A DNA stretch of 64,000 bases from Hydractinia symbiolongicarpus. Lineage: Eukaryota > Cnidaria > Hydrozoa > Anthoathecata > Hydractiniidae. The position numbers and the translations under genes were made by a program. This document shows positions 1-11,754 of the stretch, one piece after another (the first letter of the stretch is position 1; each line of letters begins with the position of its first letter). The stretch is taken from the NCBI RefSeq assembly GCF_029227915.1, contig NC_079884.1, forward strand, positions 19,838,001 to 19,902,000, read 5' to 3'. A model generated the notes under the pieces. It saw only the letters and a list, made by a program, of their open reading frames with translations, ran no database searches and was not told the origin of the DNA.

Positions 1-909
1 GACTCCGTTGTAAGGCAATTGAGGTTCTCCCTCGTTCTGGCTATCATATATAGCTTGCGTTGGTGCGCACTTTCCCGCAGTTGAGTTGAATATAACGCAA
101 ATCAGTTTAGACTCTTCTGGCTTTTCGGAGTGTCAGGTCCCTGTGGCATCGTTCCAAATGGGACTGCTGATTCGATCGTAAATCAACAAAACGGCAGGGT
201 TTAAAGTGTTAATGTAATCTCAATGCCAGCTTCAACTCACTATTGAACATAGAAAACTAACGAACGAAGAAAATAACACTGTAAAAATAGTGTTTTTCAA
301 TAAATCCAACACCAACATAAAAGCATATTGGCCGCAAGTGCATTCTCCGCCAGTTTCTCAATTAATTATATCGTTTGACTTTCGAGCACGCTAGCGAGTA
401 CTGTGTGAGTACAGTAGCAAAAATGTGCAAGTATTTTTGACGTACTCGTACGCGCATTATACTCGTCGCGTACTCGTGGAATACCCACGGAAGAAATTAC
501 TCGTACCCGTAGTTTAATACTTGTGTATAGTTACTCGCGATCGGTACTGTATTTCAATGTGTTTGACATATTCGTCACATAATTAAGTCAGTGTTGTGTT
601 TCACAAATGTTGTTGTATAAAAACATTCTATGTGATGCATAAAAACAAAATAATGTGGATTTAGAATACTAAAAACAATTATTTTTAAAAATCTTTTTTG
701 CTTTCTGCATTAGGCATAAATATAATATTGAAATGTTTAAACACGAAAAATCATTTTTTGCAAAAACGAAATTAAGGCAAATAAACCAGCCGTTTGGCAG
801 GGAGTTCTACGGTGATTTTTTTCCACTTCTCAACGAAAGAGGAGTAATTGCTTTAGTTCTCTGATTGTGGAGAAAAGGTGCTCGCGTTATATATGGACTT
901 GATACTATG
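1..909. other. Non-coding flank left of the hAT element
   Basis: I see no supported gene here. Positions about 380-550 are unusually rich in TACTCG/CGAGTA words and short palindromes, many with CpG, in otherwise AT-rich DNA. This could be the end of a repeat, but I cannot name one. The bases 905-909 (CTATG) form the left target-site copy of the adjoining hAT element. Confidence 0.4.
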
Positions 910-1426
910 CAGTCTTGGTCACGAATGGCGTGTGATCGCCTGTGCACGCCTCCGCACACGCCTTGTTCTACCTCATACTCACGCGAAGCAAATTTGAGCT
1001 ATTGTAGAGTAATCCCTTACCCAAACTTTACCCAATACATAATTGTTCTTCCGCGTTAAAATGTATCTCTAAAATGTATTTCTATTAAATACCCACCTTC
1101 ATTGAAATGCTCATCAACCTTGTATTGATCTCCTTAAGACGATGACCAATGGAAATGAAAGTCCTATTGTCCTTCCCGATGGTTTAATTCTTAAGTTAAT
1201 AGTTCTGTTCCAACTAGCTCTCTATGTTTTAATCCTATTCTTGTTTAATAACTTTTAATAAAATTCAAAATTAGTGCTTTTTTTTCTATATGTCACCGAA
1301 TTTTATGATGTCATCACCAAAAAATGCTAGCGTCATCCATTTTTTTCACCAAATTATTTATTAATACGTAAACAACACTTGTGGTAAGTTTCAAGTCCAA
1401 CGGACAACAATTGTAAAAATTACGCA

Positions 1427-1465
1427 GGGGGGGGGGGGGGGGGGTTGAATCAGACCCCCCCCCCC
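1427..1465. repeat. Paired G-tract and C-tract
   Basis: An uninterrupted G run (about 1427-1444) is followed about ten bases later by a C run (about 1455-1465). The two tracts are complementary and could form a hairpin, or the G run a quadruplex. Assemblies often miscount such homopolymers, so the exact lengths are uncertain. It lies inside the hAT element just before a tandem duplication. Confidence 0.75.
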
Positions 1466-1489
1466 AGCATTGAGGACCCCCTAAAAGAC

Positions 1490-2187
1490 CCAGCAGGAAT
1501 AGGGTTAAGATAAACTCATTAGGAAGTAAGTTGAACACGTGCTATTTATGACCTGGGGTCAGGGCATCATTAAGTTAAATGTCGCAGAAGTCGCCGGTGA
1601 CATGATTCGAAAATGCTTGTCACAGGCACAGTTCAGTGTAAAGCAGAACTGTAAAGGAAACTCAATTGAGAGTCTCTGTAGATCATCTCTCCTCACAAAA
1701 CCGAGGGCAGGGCTTACTTACTGCTTGCTGTCTCGTGTGGGAGAGAGAACTTCTGGACTTCTTTTTAATACGATATACATTCTTGTTGATCATTATTACG
1801 AATCAAAAAGGCACCACAATTTTTCTGCTGCTTGAAAGCCAGCAGGAATAGGGTTAAGATAAACTCATTAGGAAGTAAGTTAAACACGTGCTATTTATGA
1901 CCTGGGGTCAGGGCATCATTAAGTTAAATGTCGCAGAAGTCGCCGGTGACATGATTCGAAAATGCTTGTCACAGGCACAGTTCAGTGTAAAGCAGAACTG
2001 TAAAGGAAACTCAATTGAGAGTCTCTGTAGATCATCTCTCCTCACAAAACCGAGGGCAGGGCTTACTTACTGCTTGCTGTCTCGTGTGGGAGAGAGAACT
2101 TCTGGACTTCTTTTTAATACGATATACATTCTTGTTGATCATTATTACGAATCAAAAAGGCACCACAATTTTTCTGCTGCTTGAAAG
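1490..2187 (+). repeat. Tandem 349-bp duplication, two copies
   Basis: Copy 1 is 1490-1838 and copy 2 is 1839-2187, offset by exactly 349 bases. They look almost identical by eye; one difference is TTGAACACG versus TTAAACACG. Each copy carries the same 98-codon open frame (1539-1835 and 1888-2184), whose translation resembles nothing I know. Because the unit length is not a multiple of three, the two frames do not join into a longer one. The near identity suggests a recent duplication or an assembly artefact. Confidence 0.85.
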
Positions 2188-2499
2188 GTTTTAGTTAATG
2201 ACATGTTTTTTTTATGCTTACTTTCTTTCTTTTATTTTTTTTTTCGTGAGTTGAATTTATGAATTTATTTGATCCATCAGTTTCGAATGAAACAAACCAC
2301 CCGCGATCAAAGATCAAGAACCTAACCTTTTTGTGTGAAGTAAAAAAAATGCACCATAACATGTTTACTTCAATCGAACGAAAGACGTTCTAATTGAATG
2401 TTTAATCGAACAAACAGCGTTTTAAGTATCCACAGGGGAGCGTTCATCTTTATTTAAAAATCACAGTAAAATTAGCTGCATGCGGCATTTCATTGAAAG

Positions 2500-3720
2500 A
2501 TGGCCTCTGCTTCGAAAAAATCAAAAAATATTTCCGGAGAAGTATCTACATTCTTATCTTGGAAAAAAGAAAATATTATAGGCCATGAAGTTGAGAACAT
2601 AGACGGAAACTCAATGATAACAAAAATTTGGTGTAAGATGTGCACCAAATGTAAAGAGCAACTTCTAGCTAATCCAGTAAATAAGGCTGCACTGTGAGTT
2701 TTTTAAAAGCGTTTACGGAAGGCACAAATGTGGTCACGAAACATCAGGCACATTTAGTACTTTTTTTTTGTTCTTGTTTTGTTCTTATTTTTTATAAGAA
2801 CATAGTTTAATAATCGGCTGTCTCCAGAGTTTTTTTCTGATTCTAAAAACCAAAAAATGAATAATTTTCCAACGGTGCAACTGCTGAACGCCTTGAACTA
2901 TGTTACACTCTAGGTAGATCGTCACTTGGAAGGGCAGATGCATAAGGCTGCTTGTTTATTGGATAGCAGACAGACACAGGAAGAAATTGATTATATCATT
3001 GATTCAAATCTCAAATTAGTTACTCTGGTATCAACATATCCAAAAGCTGGTCATGAACTAAAAGTAGTTCAAAATCGCGAGTATATAGACATTGAGCTCG
3101 ATCACATCACAAATTTGAATCATGGATCCATTGAAGCAAAAATGGAAACGAGGAGACAAGGTGCAGAAATCTGTATTCTCTTGATTCGGGAGAAGTTTTC
3201 TTCTTTTGAAGAAAACATTTTTAGTAATATGAAATGGCTAGATCCACAGTATTGGACCAACTCTTAGAGAGGATGAAAAGAACGCCATAACGCAGTTGAT
3301 GGCTCACTTCTGTGAACCTCTATCGGCAGCTGGCTTTGATGTAAGTAAAGTCTTTCAAGAGTGGAAAGGGCTGCGATTCACCATCAATAATTTTTACAAA
3401 AATGTGAGGGCATCGACAGTTTGGGAAAAAATGATGGTGTACAAGAAACGGGAATTTCCCAACATTCTACTCGTCGTCGAACTGGTGCTATGTCTTTCCG
3501 GCTCGAATTCATCCGTGTAGCGTGTGTTTAGTACACTTACGATTTTATTGTTGGATCGTCGACTCTGAATGAAACACAACACGATAGAGGGGTCATTGTT
3601 AATTGCTGGGAATAACTCCCTGTGGAGTGATGGAGAGAAAAAGAAATTTTGAACAGCGCAGTCGATTCATACATGCAAAAGAAGAGGTTTGTCAGCATGG
3701 AGACACCTGTTCTAGTCCGG
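2500..3720 (+). pseudogene. hAT transposase relic
   Basis: This is a broken cut-and-paste transposase in several frames. The first piece (2500-2697) has a short cysteine cluster (WCKMCTKC) that could be a degraded BED-type zinc finger. The middle pieces (2926-3267 and 3296-3520) are helical and unremarkable. The diagnostic part is the C-terminal dimerisation region: EFPNILLVVELVLCLSGSNS, then after an in-frame TAG (3518-3520) RVFSTLTILLLDRRL, then after an in-frame TGA (3566-3568) MKHNTIEGSLLIAGNN, and after a frameshift AVDSYMQKKR. The hAT consensus has Glu where the TAG sits and Ser where the TGA sits, so both stops are single-base lesions. No intact protein can be made. Confidence 0.75.
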
Positions 3721-3811
3721 GTATGGATCACGATACACGCAACAGCAACAACGAAGAGAGTAAAGAGAGTAGTGATGTTATGAAACAGACTGCGATGTAT
3801 AAATAGTCTTT

Positions 3812-4874
3812 AAGTTCATTAAAAATACATAGCAAGACTTTGTATAAGTGTAATCTCCAGGAAAGCAAGTTTGATGATGCCGTGTTCTGCTGGAGACGAG
3901 AAGAGAAACTTTGAGGAATAATCTGCTGTCATGTGGATGATTTTTTTGGGAGAGGTACAGCGAGATTTGAGAGAGAGTTCATAGAAAAACTGAGACAGGA
4001 GTTCAAAACAAGTAAAGAGGAGAAAGACACATTCACATACCTGGGACTGAACATTCAAAAAAATAGTAAAGGAGCAGTAATCCAACAAGATAAGTGCATA
4101 AAGGAACTAGCTGAAGTGAGCATAAAAAAAAGAAAGAAAGAAAGGAGAACCAGGACTCACCTCTAACTAAGGAAGAGACTCCGCAACTAAGAGGAATTGC
4201 AGGAAAACTCAACTGGGTAAACAGCGAAACGAGACCTGACATAGCGCCTGTGAGACAAGCTGTTCGATAAAGGAGCCAACTGTCAGAGATCTTGTTCAAG
4301 CCAGCAAGCATATAAAGAAACTAAAGTCGGAGAAGGTGTGGATTCACATACAAAAGATCTGCTTGGATACAGCACGAATAGTGTGCCATACAGATGCATT
4401 GTTCGCAAACCTTAAGCACGGCGGGTCGCAGGGTGGCTTCATAGTATTTTATTGTCGGAAAAGATGGTCAGTACTCCCCGATCAGCTGAAAGTCTAAGAA
4501 ATTAAAGCGTGTTGTGAAAAGTACATTGTTGGCGGAGACACTAGCTCTTGAAGAAGAAATGGAGACATTTTTTCATTCTGAGAAAAATCCTGTGTGAAAT
4601 ATTGGCTGTAAAGAAAGAAAATGAAAGATTCCCGATAGAATGCGTCACAGATAACAAGTCGCTAATAGATGCAGTATATTCGACAAAAACCTTAAGTGAA
4701 AAGAGGTTAAAAGTCGACATCTGCCTTGTAAGGGAGATGTTTGCCAAAGGAGAAGTGCACTCGATACGATGGGTTGAGACAAAATCTCAGCTAGCCGACT
4801 GTTTTACGAAATCCGGGGCATCGAACTCAAAATTGATTAAAGTGCTACAAAGCAAGGATCACCTGTCCTTGTAA
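3812..4874 (+). pseudogene. Copia pol relic, RT to RNase H
   Basis: This is the 3' part of a Ty1/Copia pol gene in shifted frames. The reverse transcriptase palm shows FDDAVFCWRREEK, then CHVDDFFGRGTARF (the HVDD catalytic motif) and DTFTYLGLNIQ. Downstream, LRGIAGKLNWVNSETRPDIA is the conserved block before RNase H. The RNase H part reads CHTDALFANLKHGGSQGGF and then, in the frame of 4548-4874, CVTDNKSLIDAVYST and VETKSQLADCFTK. The gag, protease, integrase and finger regions are missing, so the copy is 5'-truncated. Several stops and frame changes show it is dead. Confidence 0.85.
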
Positions 4875-5027
4875 ACAAAGCAACAAGATGATAATGTGTA
4901 AATAAATGTAAATAAGCAATGTATATAAAGCAAAAGGAACACCGTTAGCACGCAACTGACAAACACGAACAAAAACATACAAAGAACCGCACACCATCAT
5001 CTCAACAACAAAAGAAAAATAGGAGAT

Positions 5028-5437
5028 TGTTAATCTCTTGTTTTATTGAAGGACAAATAAAATGTGGATGTCCGGTGTTGGTGTTTATTGTGATATGTGA
5101 TTCAATGAGCTGTGTTTAAAAGTAGAAACTGTCACTGTGTTGCAGTTGCATTCCAGAGAAATTGTGTTTGCCGTTCCGGCTATAGATTTACAAAGAAACA
5201 TGTTGTGTTACTATTGTGTTCCAAATACTGTGTCATGTTAATTGTGGTGTTTAGCGTTGCATGTATACGATATAGACATTGCCTTACGACATTGCCCGTT
5301 GTGTTTAGATATTGTGTTTACCATATATTTAAGTCGTGTTGAAAAGTATACCAGTCCAACCACAAGTGTTACGGTGCAATCGAACGTATAGCTGTCATAA
5401 TTAACGATTACTGAAGTGCCATATTTAATGTTCAACA
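5028..5437 (+). repeat. Probable Copia 3' LTR
   Basis: A purine-rich tract (about 5006-5027, ending AGGAGAT) directly precedes TGTTAATCTC, the usual Copia arrangement of polypurine tract and LTR start. An AATAAA lies at about 5055. I place the end at AACA (5434-5437) because it complements the opening TGTT, but with no 5' LTR in the window this end is a guess. Confidence 0.45.
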
Positions 5438-5815
5438 TTTATATTATATTTTTTAACTCGTCTCCCACCAGGCGAAAACCATTATTTCCTAAGCGCAGAG
5501 GCCATTTACTACTGGGTTGTTTGGAGTCTGCATCAAATTTGGTTATACACTTTTCACATGCTTCATTCAATATGGCAGCTTATTGTGAACATGGTTTGTA
5601 AACATCTTGTTACTGAAATAAATAAATTAACAAACAAAAAAGAAGCAAATAAAAAGTAAAAAACAATACTTCTAAAACTCTGCGCTGCCGCTCTCCTGAA
5701 TGTAATAATTGCACGCCAAAATCATAAGCTAGGTGTGCGATACTGATCGCACGCCTGTGTTAGTGTAGGCGTACGTACCACCACATGTGGGTGCAAATAT
5801 TCATGACCAAGACTG

Positions 5816-7599
5816 CTATGTTTTCTTAATTTCATATTTACATTACACTCATTTAAATTACCTTGTTTAAAATATACAACTAATATTTTGATCAAATTTC
5901 TATCAGAAAAAAATGATTTATAAATTCCTTAAAAAGCGCGCCATATTTTTCATTGTGTTTTTTTAATTAATTAACAAATTAAATATTTTCCAGCCTAAAT
6001 AAAATAAGTGTTAAGGATCTCATTCCTAGCAACAAATTTAGTAATAAACAATCTCGTTTCGTTTTAATGGCAGGAACAACACATTAACAATCTCGCTCCC
6101 AATGTCCTTTTTGTTCCAACAAATTTACTATCTCGTTTGGTTTTTAATGGCAGGAAAAACACATTAACAATTCCGTTCCCAATGTCGTTTTTGTTTCAAC
6201 GAATTTACTAATAAACAATCTTGTTTTGTTTTTAACAGTAGGAACAACACATTAACATTCTTGTGGCCTCACTTTGTTTAGTTATTTTTCAATTCAATTT
6301 CAAGTCCAGTGCCATTACAATGATAACGAATCCTAAGTACAAAAACATAAGGTAGAAGGAATCTACAATATACTTGACTACTTGTCCTAACAAGAATTAA
6401 ATTAATTAATTAGAAGTAATTAATTAGAAGTTCAAAAGCATTAAATAAAAAACTGCTTGAATTCTAATTAAGTCACAAATGCACACTCTTTTATAAGAAC
6501 TTAAGTTCAAATTACAGAAATTAAAGCTAAAGGGGAACTACACGCAAAAATTATTTTTTGATATATATATATTGATTTTGCTGTGCATTTATTATCGCAT
6601 GATTCGTGCAATGGCAATGGCGGTTCTGTAGGTAAAGAGAAATTGGGGTGAGTTTGATATTTCTATGACACATTTGAACATGTTCTGGTTGTCAGTTTTC
6701 AATAAAATTTTCAGGATAATGTTTTCTCATGTATATCTTTCAATTTTACAATAAAATAGGCACCTCAAAAAAATTGCAACATATTTTTAGAAATGTGTAT
6801 TTTTAGAAATATGAATTGCATATTTAAAAATACGAATTGCATTTTTAAAAATACGAATTGCTTATTTAAAAATACGAAATACAGAAAACTATAGTTTTGA
6901 AAATATGAAGTCTAAAAATTCATCATAAGGTTATGAAGAAAAAATTGAACCCATGTAGCTAAAATGTCTTCGTCTTTTCGACAATGTTGATAGGAAGTCC
7001 GTACAAAGCTTTAATACTTAAGTGTTTCCTTCTGAAATGACTGAACCTGGCCATTTGAAGCACAAAATTCCCGTATCTCGATTTAATGTTACGAAAACTT
7101 AACAATCCTAAGCTTAAAATCGTTGTGTTTACGTTATGAAGTTCCAAGAACTCGGCTTTATGAAGCTTTAAAATTTCCATTATTTATTTTAAAATGAAAA
7201 AAAATACATGGCTTTTCGAGGTTTAAAGGGGAACTAATAATTGATAGTTATGCTTAAATTGTTCATTATAGTGTGAATATGAACTGTGCTAATTTTTTAA
7301 TATTTGTGAGCTTTGGTTCTTGAGTACATAAGGGCACTTGAAATTTTATAGTGGCCTCATGTGAATAAATAAAATTTTAACAGTATTTTAGATGTTGTAA
7401 GAAAACTTTTTAATTATTATTATGATCTGATGATGCTTCAGCATAGACTAAATAGAAAATTTATCAAATAAAATAATTTGTTTTCTCACGTTAAATGCAA
7501 ACAAGTGTGAATCCAAACAAACAAGTAATTTTAATACAGAAAGAAAAGATTGCAATAATAGAAACTTTTTTTTGATAATTTTTAACCAATCAGGATAGA
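5816..7599. other. AT-rich non-coding stretch between transposons
   Basis: I find no credible gene. It contains the roughly 80-bp tandem repeat at 6033-6270 and a short-period repeat of AAAAATACGAATTGC-like units at about 6790-6890. The latter resembles the ends of the MITE at 11755-12971, so a relic of that family is possible. Confidence 0.5.
6033..6270. repeat. Tandem repeat, three units of about 80 bp
   Basis: Three successive units each contain an ATTTACTA or similar start, a CTCGTTT-like block, TTAATGGCAGGAA and ACACATTAACAA. Approximate units are 6035-6119, 6120-6199 and 6200-6270. They have drifted by substitutions and small deletions, so the array is older than the 349-bp duplication. 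Confidence 0.75.
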
Positions 7600-10452
7600 T
7601 AACACTAGGTTGAGGATGTGTTAATGTTGGTACACTGAGAGGTAGAGCAGGTGAGGTAGTTGAGATGTTAGAGCATAATCTGTTGATATGTGTTGTGTTC
7701 AGGAAGTCAGGTGGAGAGGAGCTTCAGTGAGATTTGACGAAGGTGGAAGGGCAAGGTATAATTTTTTTGGATTGGTAATAGTGATAGATATCAAGGGGTT
7801 GGCATATTCGTCACAGAGACGTGGGTAGAAAAAGTAATGGATGTTATGCGTGTTAGTAGTTGTATTATAGTGATAGAGTTTTTGATAGGTAATAGAATTG
7901 TCACTTTTATGTCAGTTTATGCTCCACAGTGTGGACTCAGTGAGGAAGATAAAGTAAGTTTTATGATAAGTTAATAGCAGTCAAATTAAGGTTCAGAGAC
8001 AGTGAACTTGTCACGGTGGAGACGACTTTAATGGTCATGTTGGAAAGTCATCTGAAGGTTTTAGGGTTGTGCATGGAGGCTACAGATTTGGAAGCAGAAA
8101 TAAGGAAGGGAAGGGATTGATTGAGTTTGGAATGACAATGGACATTGTGGTTTGCAACACATTATTCAGTAAGAGACAGAGTAGGCTGAAGTCAGGTGGT
8201 TGTCAGAAAAAGATGGACTACTTTCTTGTTAGAGAGTCAGACAGTGGTGAAGGATCTGAAAGTTATCAGGGGAAAGTGTGTTTCCCAGCATAGGTTGATG
8301 ATTTGAGATATTATCTTGAAGAGTGTTAAAGAAGCCAAGAGAAAGTACAGGCCCCGTCGTAGAATCTGAAAGCTGAAGGAAGAGATTGTAGCAAGACAAT
8401 TCAATGTAAAAGCTTGGCAATGGCCAATGGTCAAATGTGATAATGAAAATGTGGAAAGTACTTGGACTACTTTGAAAAATTGCCTTCCAGAAGCTTCTGA
8501 TAATACCTGTGGGTGGACCAAAGGACCAGCTAGTCAAAGACCTGGTGGTGGAATTATGATGTTCACCAGTGTATAAAGGAAAAGAGGATACTTCGGAAAG
8601 GTGGAAGTCAGGTCATAGTAAGAATATTTACTTAGAAGCTAACCATCATGCTTGTACAGCAGAGTTAAGGCAAAATCAGAAGCAAAGAAAAACAGATTTT
8701 GCAGATGTGTTAGGAAGGGATGACCAGCCCAATAAAGTGTTCAAGATAGCAAAGCAAATGAAGAAGACTAATCAAGATGTTGTAAGTGAGAAGTGTATAT
8801 GTAACCATGAAAGTGTCTTGGCTAGCACATAGAAGGAGAAAAAGCTAGCTTGGAAGAGTCATTATCAGAGGTTGCTTAACACTGAGTTTGATTGAGATGA
8901 GGATAATTTGCCTGATGACGTTGTAGAAGGACCAGCTATACAGATCAAGACAGAATGAGTAGTGGAGGCTATTAGGAAAATGAAGATTGGCAAGGCTGCA
9001 GGAGTATCAAGTGTTGTTGCAGAGTTGGTAAAGTATCTGAATATACTGTAGTTGAACTAATTCAAAATCTTCCGAAACAGATTTTAAGGGATGTGTTATA
9101 CAGATTGACTGGCATTCGAGTGTAATAGTGAATTGTTGTAGGGGCAACATTAAAAAGGAATAACTATAGAGGGTTGAAGTTGGTTGACCAAGTAATGAAA
9201 GTTATTGAAAGAGTGATTGATAAGTTACCTAATTCCATGAAATTAATGAGTCAAGAAATTACCGAAAATTAAATTAATGGTCATGAAATTAACGCAGTTT
9301 AATGAAATTACTTGGAAAAAGACATTAAATTAACGCTGTTGAGCAAGGTTGTTTTCAAAAATGCATTTAGTTAACGCGAATTTTAGAATATGCAATATCC
9401 CACGAAGCAAAAATTACGGCAACAATCGAATCCACGGTTGTAAAGCGGTCTTCTCTATTCGAAAGCGGTTTTTTAACAGTGTTCTCTTTTTCAGCCATCA
9501 ACAGATGGCTGAAAAAGAGAACACTGTTTCCCATGGCGGAGTCGATGGAAGAGTTAGTTGAAAAGTTTGAGAAGTGGAAGGAAATACTAGAAGAAAAGGG
9601 TAAGAGTGAATGCAGCAAAGTCTAAGTCATGATTAGTAGCATTAAGCCAACTATGACCTTGTAGTGGGAAAGTGGCCTTGTGGAGTTGCAGAAAAGGGGT
9701 TGGTAGTGACTCAATTTTTTGTTAGACTTGTAAGCATTGGGTACATAAGAAGTGCAGTGGTATTGAAGAAAAGTTAAGATTATAAACAATGAAATATTTC
9801 CATCTTTAATGATGTACAACAGTGGCTCGTTAGAGATAGTTGAGAACTTCTGTTACTCAGGTGATATGTTGGGTAGTGAAGGTGGTGTGGAAAGAAGTGT
9901 TACTTGCATGATAGGTTCTGCTTGGAAAAAGTCCATAGAGTTATTTCTTTTGTTGACTAGCAGGGTCTTGTCAATTGAGGTAATAGGTAGGTTGTATGAG
10001 ACCTGTGTAAGAAGTGTTATGCTGTACAGTAGTGAGAAGCATGAAGATCTTAATGGTTTGTAAAGGAATGCTATGAGAATGGTTATGTACAAGGCCACTC
10101 TGAGAGACAGAAAGAGTTCAGATGAGCTAAGAAGCAGGCTATAGGTATCCGTAGTATTAAAGATGTTATCCAGATAAGGAGATTGAGTTGGTTGGGACAC
10201 TTGCAATGAATAAAGGAAGATAATTGGCTAAGAAAGTGGAGAGACTTGATAGTTCCTGGACCAAAGCCCAGGGAACTTATCACCTCCAAGAAAGATTTGG
10301 CAAGAGAAAATAAGGACAGACTTGATGGAGAAAAATTTGATCTTACACAGTCTAGATCAGATGGAAGGGGGGTCATTTATATACCCCATCCAACCCATGC
10401 TAGCATGGAAAAAGGATGTTAAGACAAAATGATAATGATGATGATGATGAAT
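7600..10452 (+). pseudogene. RTE-type LINE, decayed full-length-like copy
   Basis: The order is endonuclease, linker, reverse transcriptase, C-terminal region and a GAT-rich tail. Endonuclease marks are an opening near 7620 like VGTLRGRAGEVVEMLEH, then SVYAPQCGLSEEDK (about 7912) and GGDDFNGHVGKS (about 8015), whose Asn and His fit the exonuclease-endonuclease-phosphatase fold. NNYRGLKLVDQVMKVIERV (about 9165) starts the RT core. After an insertion (9226-9540) the frame resumes at about 9545 (ELVEKFEKWKEILEEK), with ENFCYSGDMLGSEGGVE (about 9840) and GRLYETCVRSVMLYSSE (about 9985). Stops and frameshifts are frequent. The 3' end is ATGATGATGATGATGA at about 10430-10451, typical of RTE tails. 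Confidence 0.85.
9226..9540. mobile_element. Foldback insertion in the RTE LINE
   Basis: This stretch interrupts the LINE reverse transcriptase. It begins with several ATGAAATTAA-like repeats and ends with a perfect hairpin: a 25-base arm at 9475-9499, a 4-base loop (AACA), and the exact complement at 9504-9528. The symmetry gives near-mirror peptides on both strands, so open frames here are artefacts. A non-autonomous foldback element is the best reading; I see no clear target-site duplication. Confidence 0.55.
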
Positions 10453-11754
10453 CAGGTCACTCTTTACTCCCCAATACCGTCACATATGTACTTTGCAATT
10501 TGAATTAAGTTATTGACGTTGTAACGGTTAATTTGACGATTAACATTTGAGACATAAGTTTTTTGACAACATGACAGAAAAACAAACACATTCACTTTGC
10601 CTGTTGCAGACAGAAACATTCTTTGTATTATTATAATAGGTAGCTGTCCCACAGGGCAGTAGTAGTCACTAAGCATTGCACAACAGCTTTTTAAGTTTAC
10701 CAGGTTATTTTGATTTACAGGCCTTATATTTTGGTTGTAAACCTTTTTTGTGTGTTTTATATATATTACATATACAGTATTTTACCAATCCTTAAGTACA
10801 AATTTCTATTATTTAATCCTATTTAATCACTTGAAATCCAATGTAAGGGACAGTTGACGACCGACATGTCTTTGGAGGGACAGATAGTTTCTGCAATGGG
10901 CATAGGGTGAATGGGGTGGAGTGAAATTCGTGTTATGCAACGTAAATCATCATTTGCTATGAAAACCTCTACCTTGCAGACATGTACATAGCTGACACTT
11001 TTTTCAGAACAGTAGATTTCCACTATATGCAGGTTTGACTGTACGTGTATGCTAAGTGATGAAAGTAGGCACAGTTCAGGGGTTAATAAAGCAGGCCTAT
11101 CAATAAGAAAGTATCTCCTGAGAAATAAATTGCTCCCCCAAGGTTACATTAATTTAACCTTTTCAAGCAGTATGAATAAATAGAATAAGTTTATAAACTC
11201 ATATTTTATCAGTCTTTTTTATCTATTTTATTTTATCTTTTTTATATATTTTGGTTCTTTTTTACTGTAATTTATAAGAAAAAACATTGATTTCCATGTG
11301 TTTTTTTGGAATTGGGGAAGCAATTAATGGCTCAGCTAGTTTCTTATTTCTCAGTATTGGGCGAGCTTTTGCATGAGCAACAGCAATTGTTCTACCCTAA
11401 TTTATAGGCCTGATATATGTTGTAAATTTGGACAGCAGAAAATAAAATTGCTTGCAGAAATCTTTCTTTAACATATATATAACCAAGCTTTAATTTATTT
11501 GTTGTGTTATCAGCTAGCTATGTTTCCCTTCTAATTTTACGACAAAAAAACTTGATATGATACCACATGTTTCAACCATCACAAAGAATAAAAAGGTAAG
11601 ATATTGCAACAGCTTTTATAAATTTGACTTTACAAAAGCATTTCTTTAAAAACATAATTTCCTGCTGTATGCCAGACTTGGTTATGTGATTTTTGTTTAA
11701 GGTGCTTCACAATCTAATATGTTTTTGCAGCTAAATTATCTTAGGGACTGAATA
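10453..11754. other. Non-coding, with a possible Helitron 5'-end relic
   Basis: No gene is supported. At about 10585-10645 the sequence CTTTGCCTGTTGCAGACAG followed by GTATTATTATAATAG resembles the outer end of the Helitrons at 42.1-50.7 kb, in the same orientation, and may be an old fragment. The rest is AT-rich and featureless to me. Confidence 0.35.

Larger units (their letters stand above)
910..5815 (+). mobile_element. Degenerate hAT-like DNA transposon with nested Copia
   Basis: The left end reads CAGTCTTGGTCACGAAT (910-926) and the right end is its reverse complement with one mismatch (5799-5815). The sequence CTATG abuts both ends (905-909 and 5816-5820), which looks like a 5-bp target-site duplication. 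Just inside each end there is a second inverted match, GGCGTGYGATC (927-937 and 5745-5755). The interior holds a hAT transposase relic on the same strand (2500-3720), which supports the class. Most hAT elements make 8-bp duplications, but I recall hAT groups with 5-bp ones. A Copia relic with a 3' LTR (3812-5437) sits inside, so the element grew by later insertion. Confidence 0.7.

Noticed and set aside
1539-2184. Twin 98-codon frames as real paralogous genes
   Set aside because: They are two copies of a recent tandem duplication within a transposon, with no similarity I know and no supporting signals.
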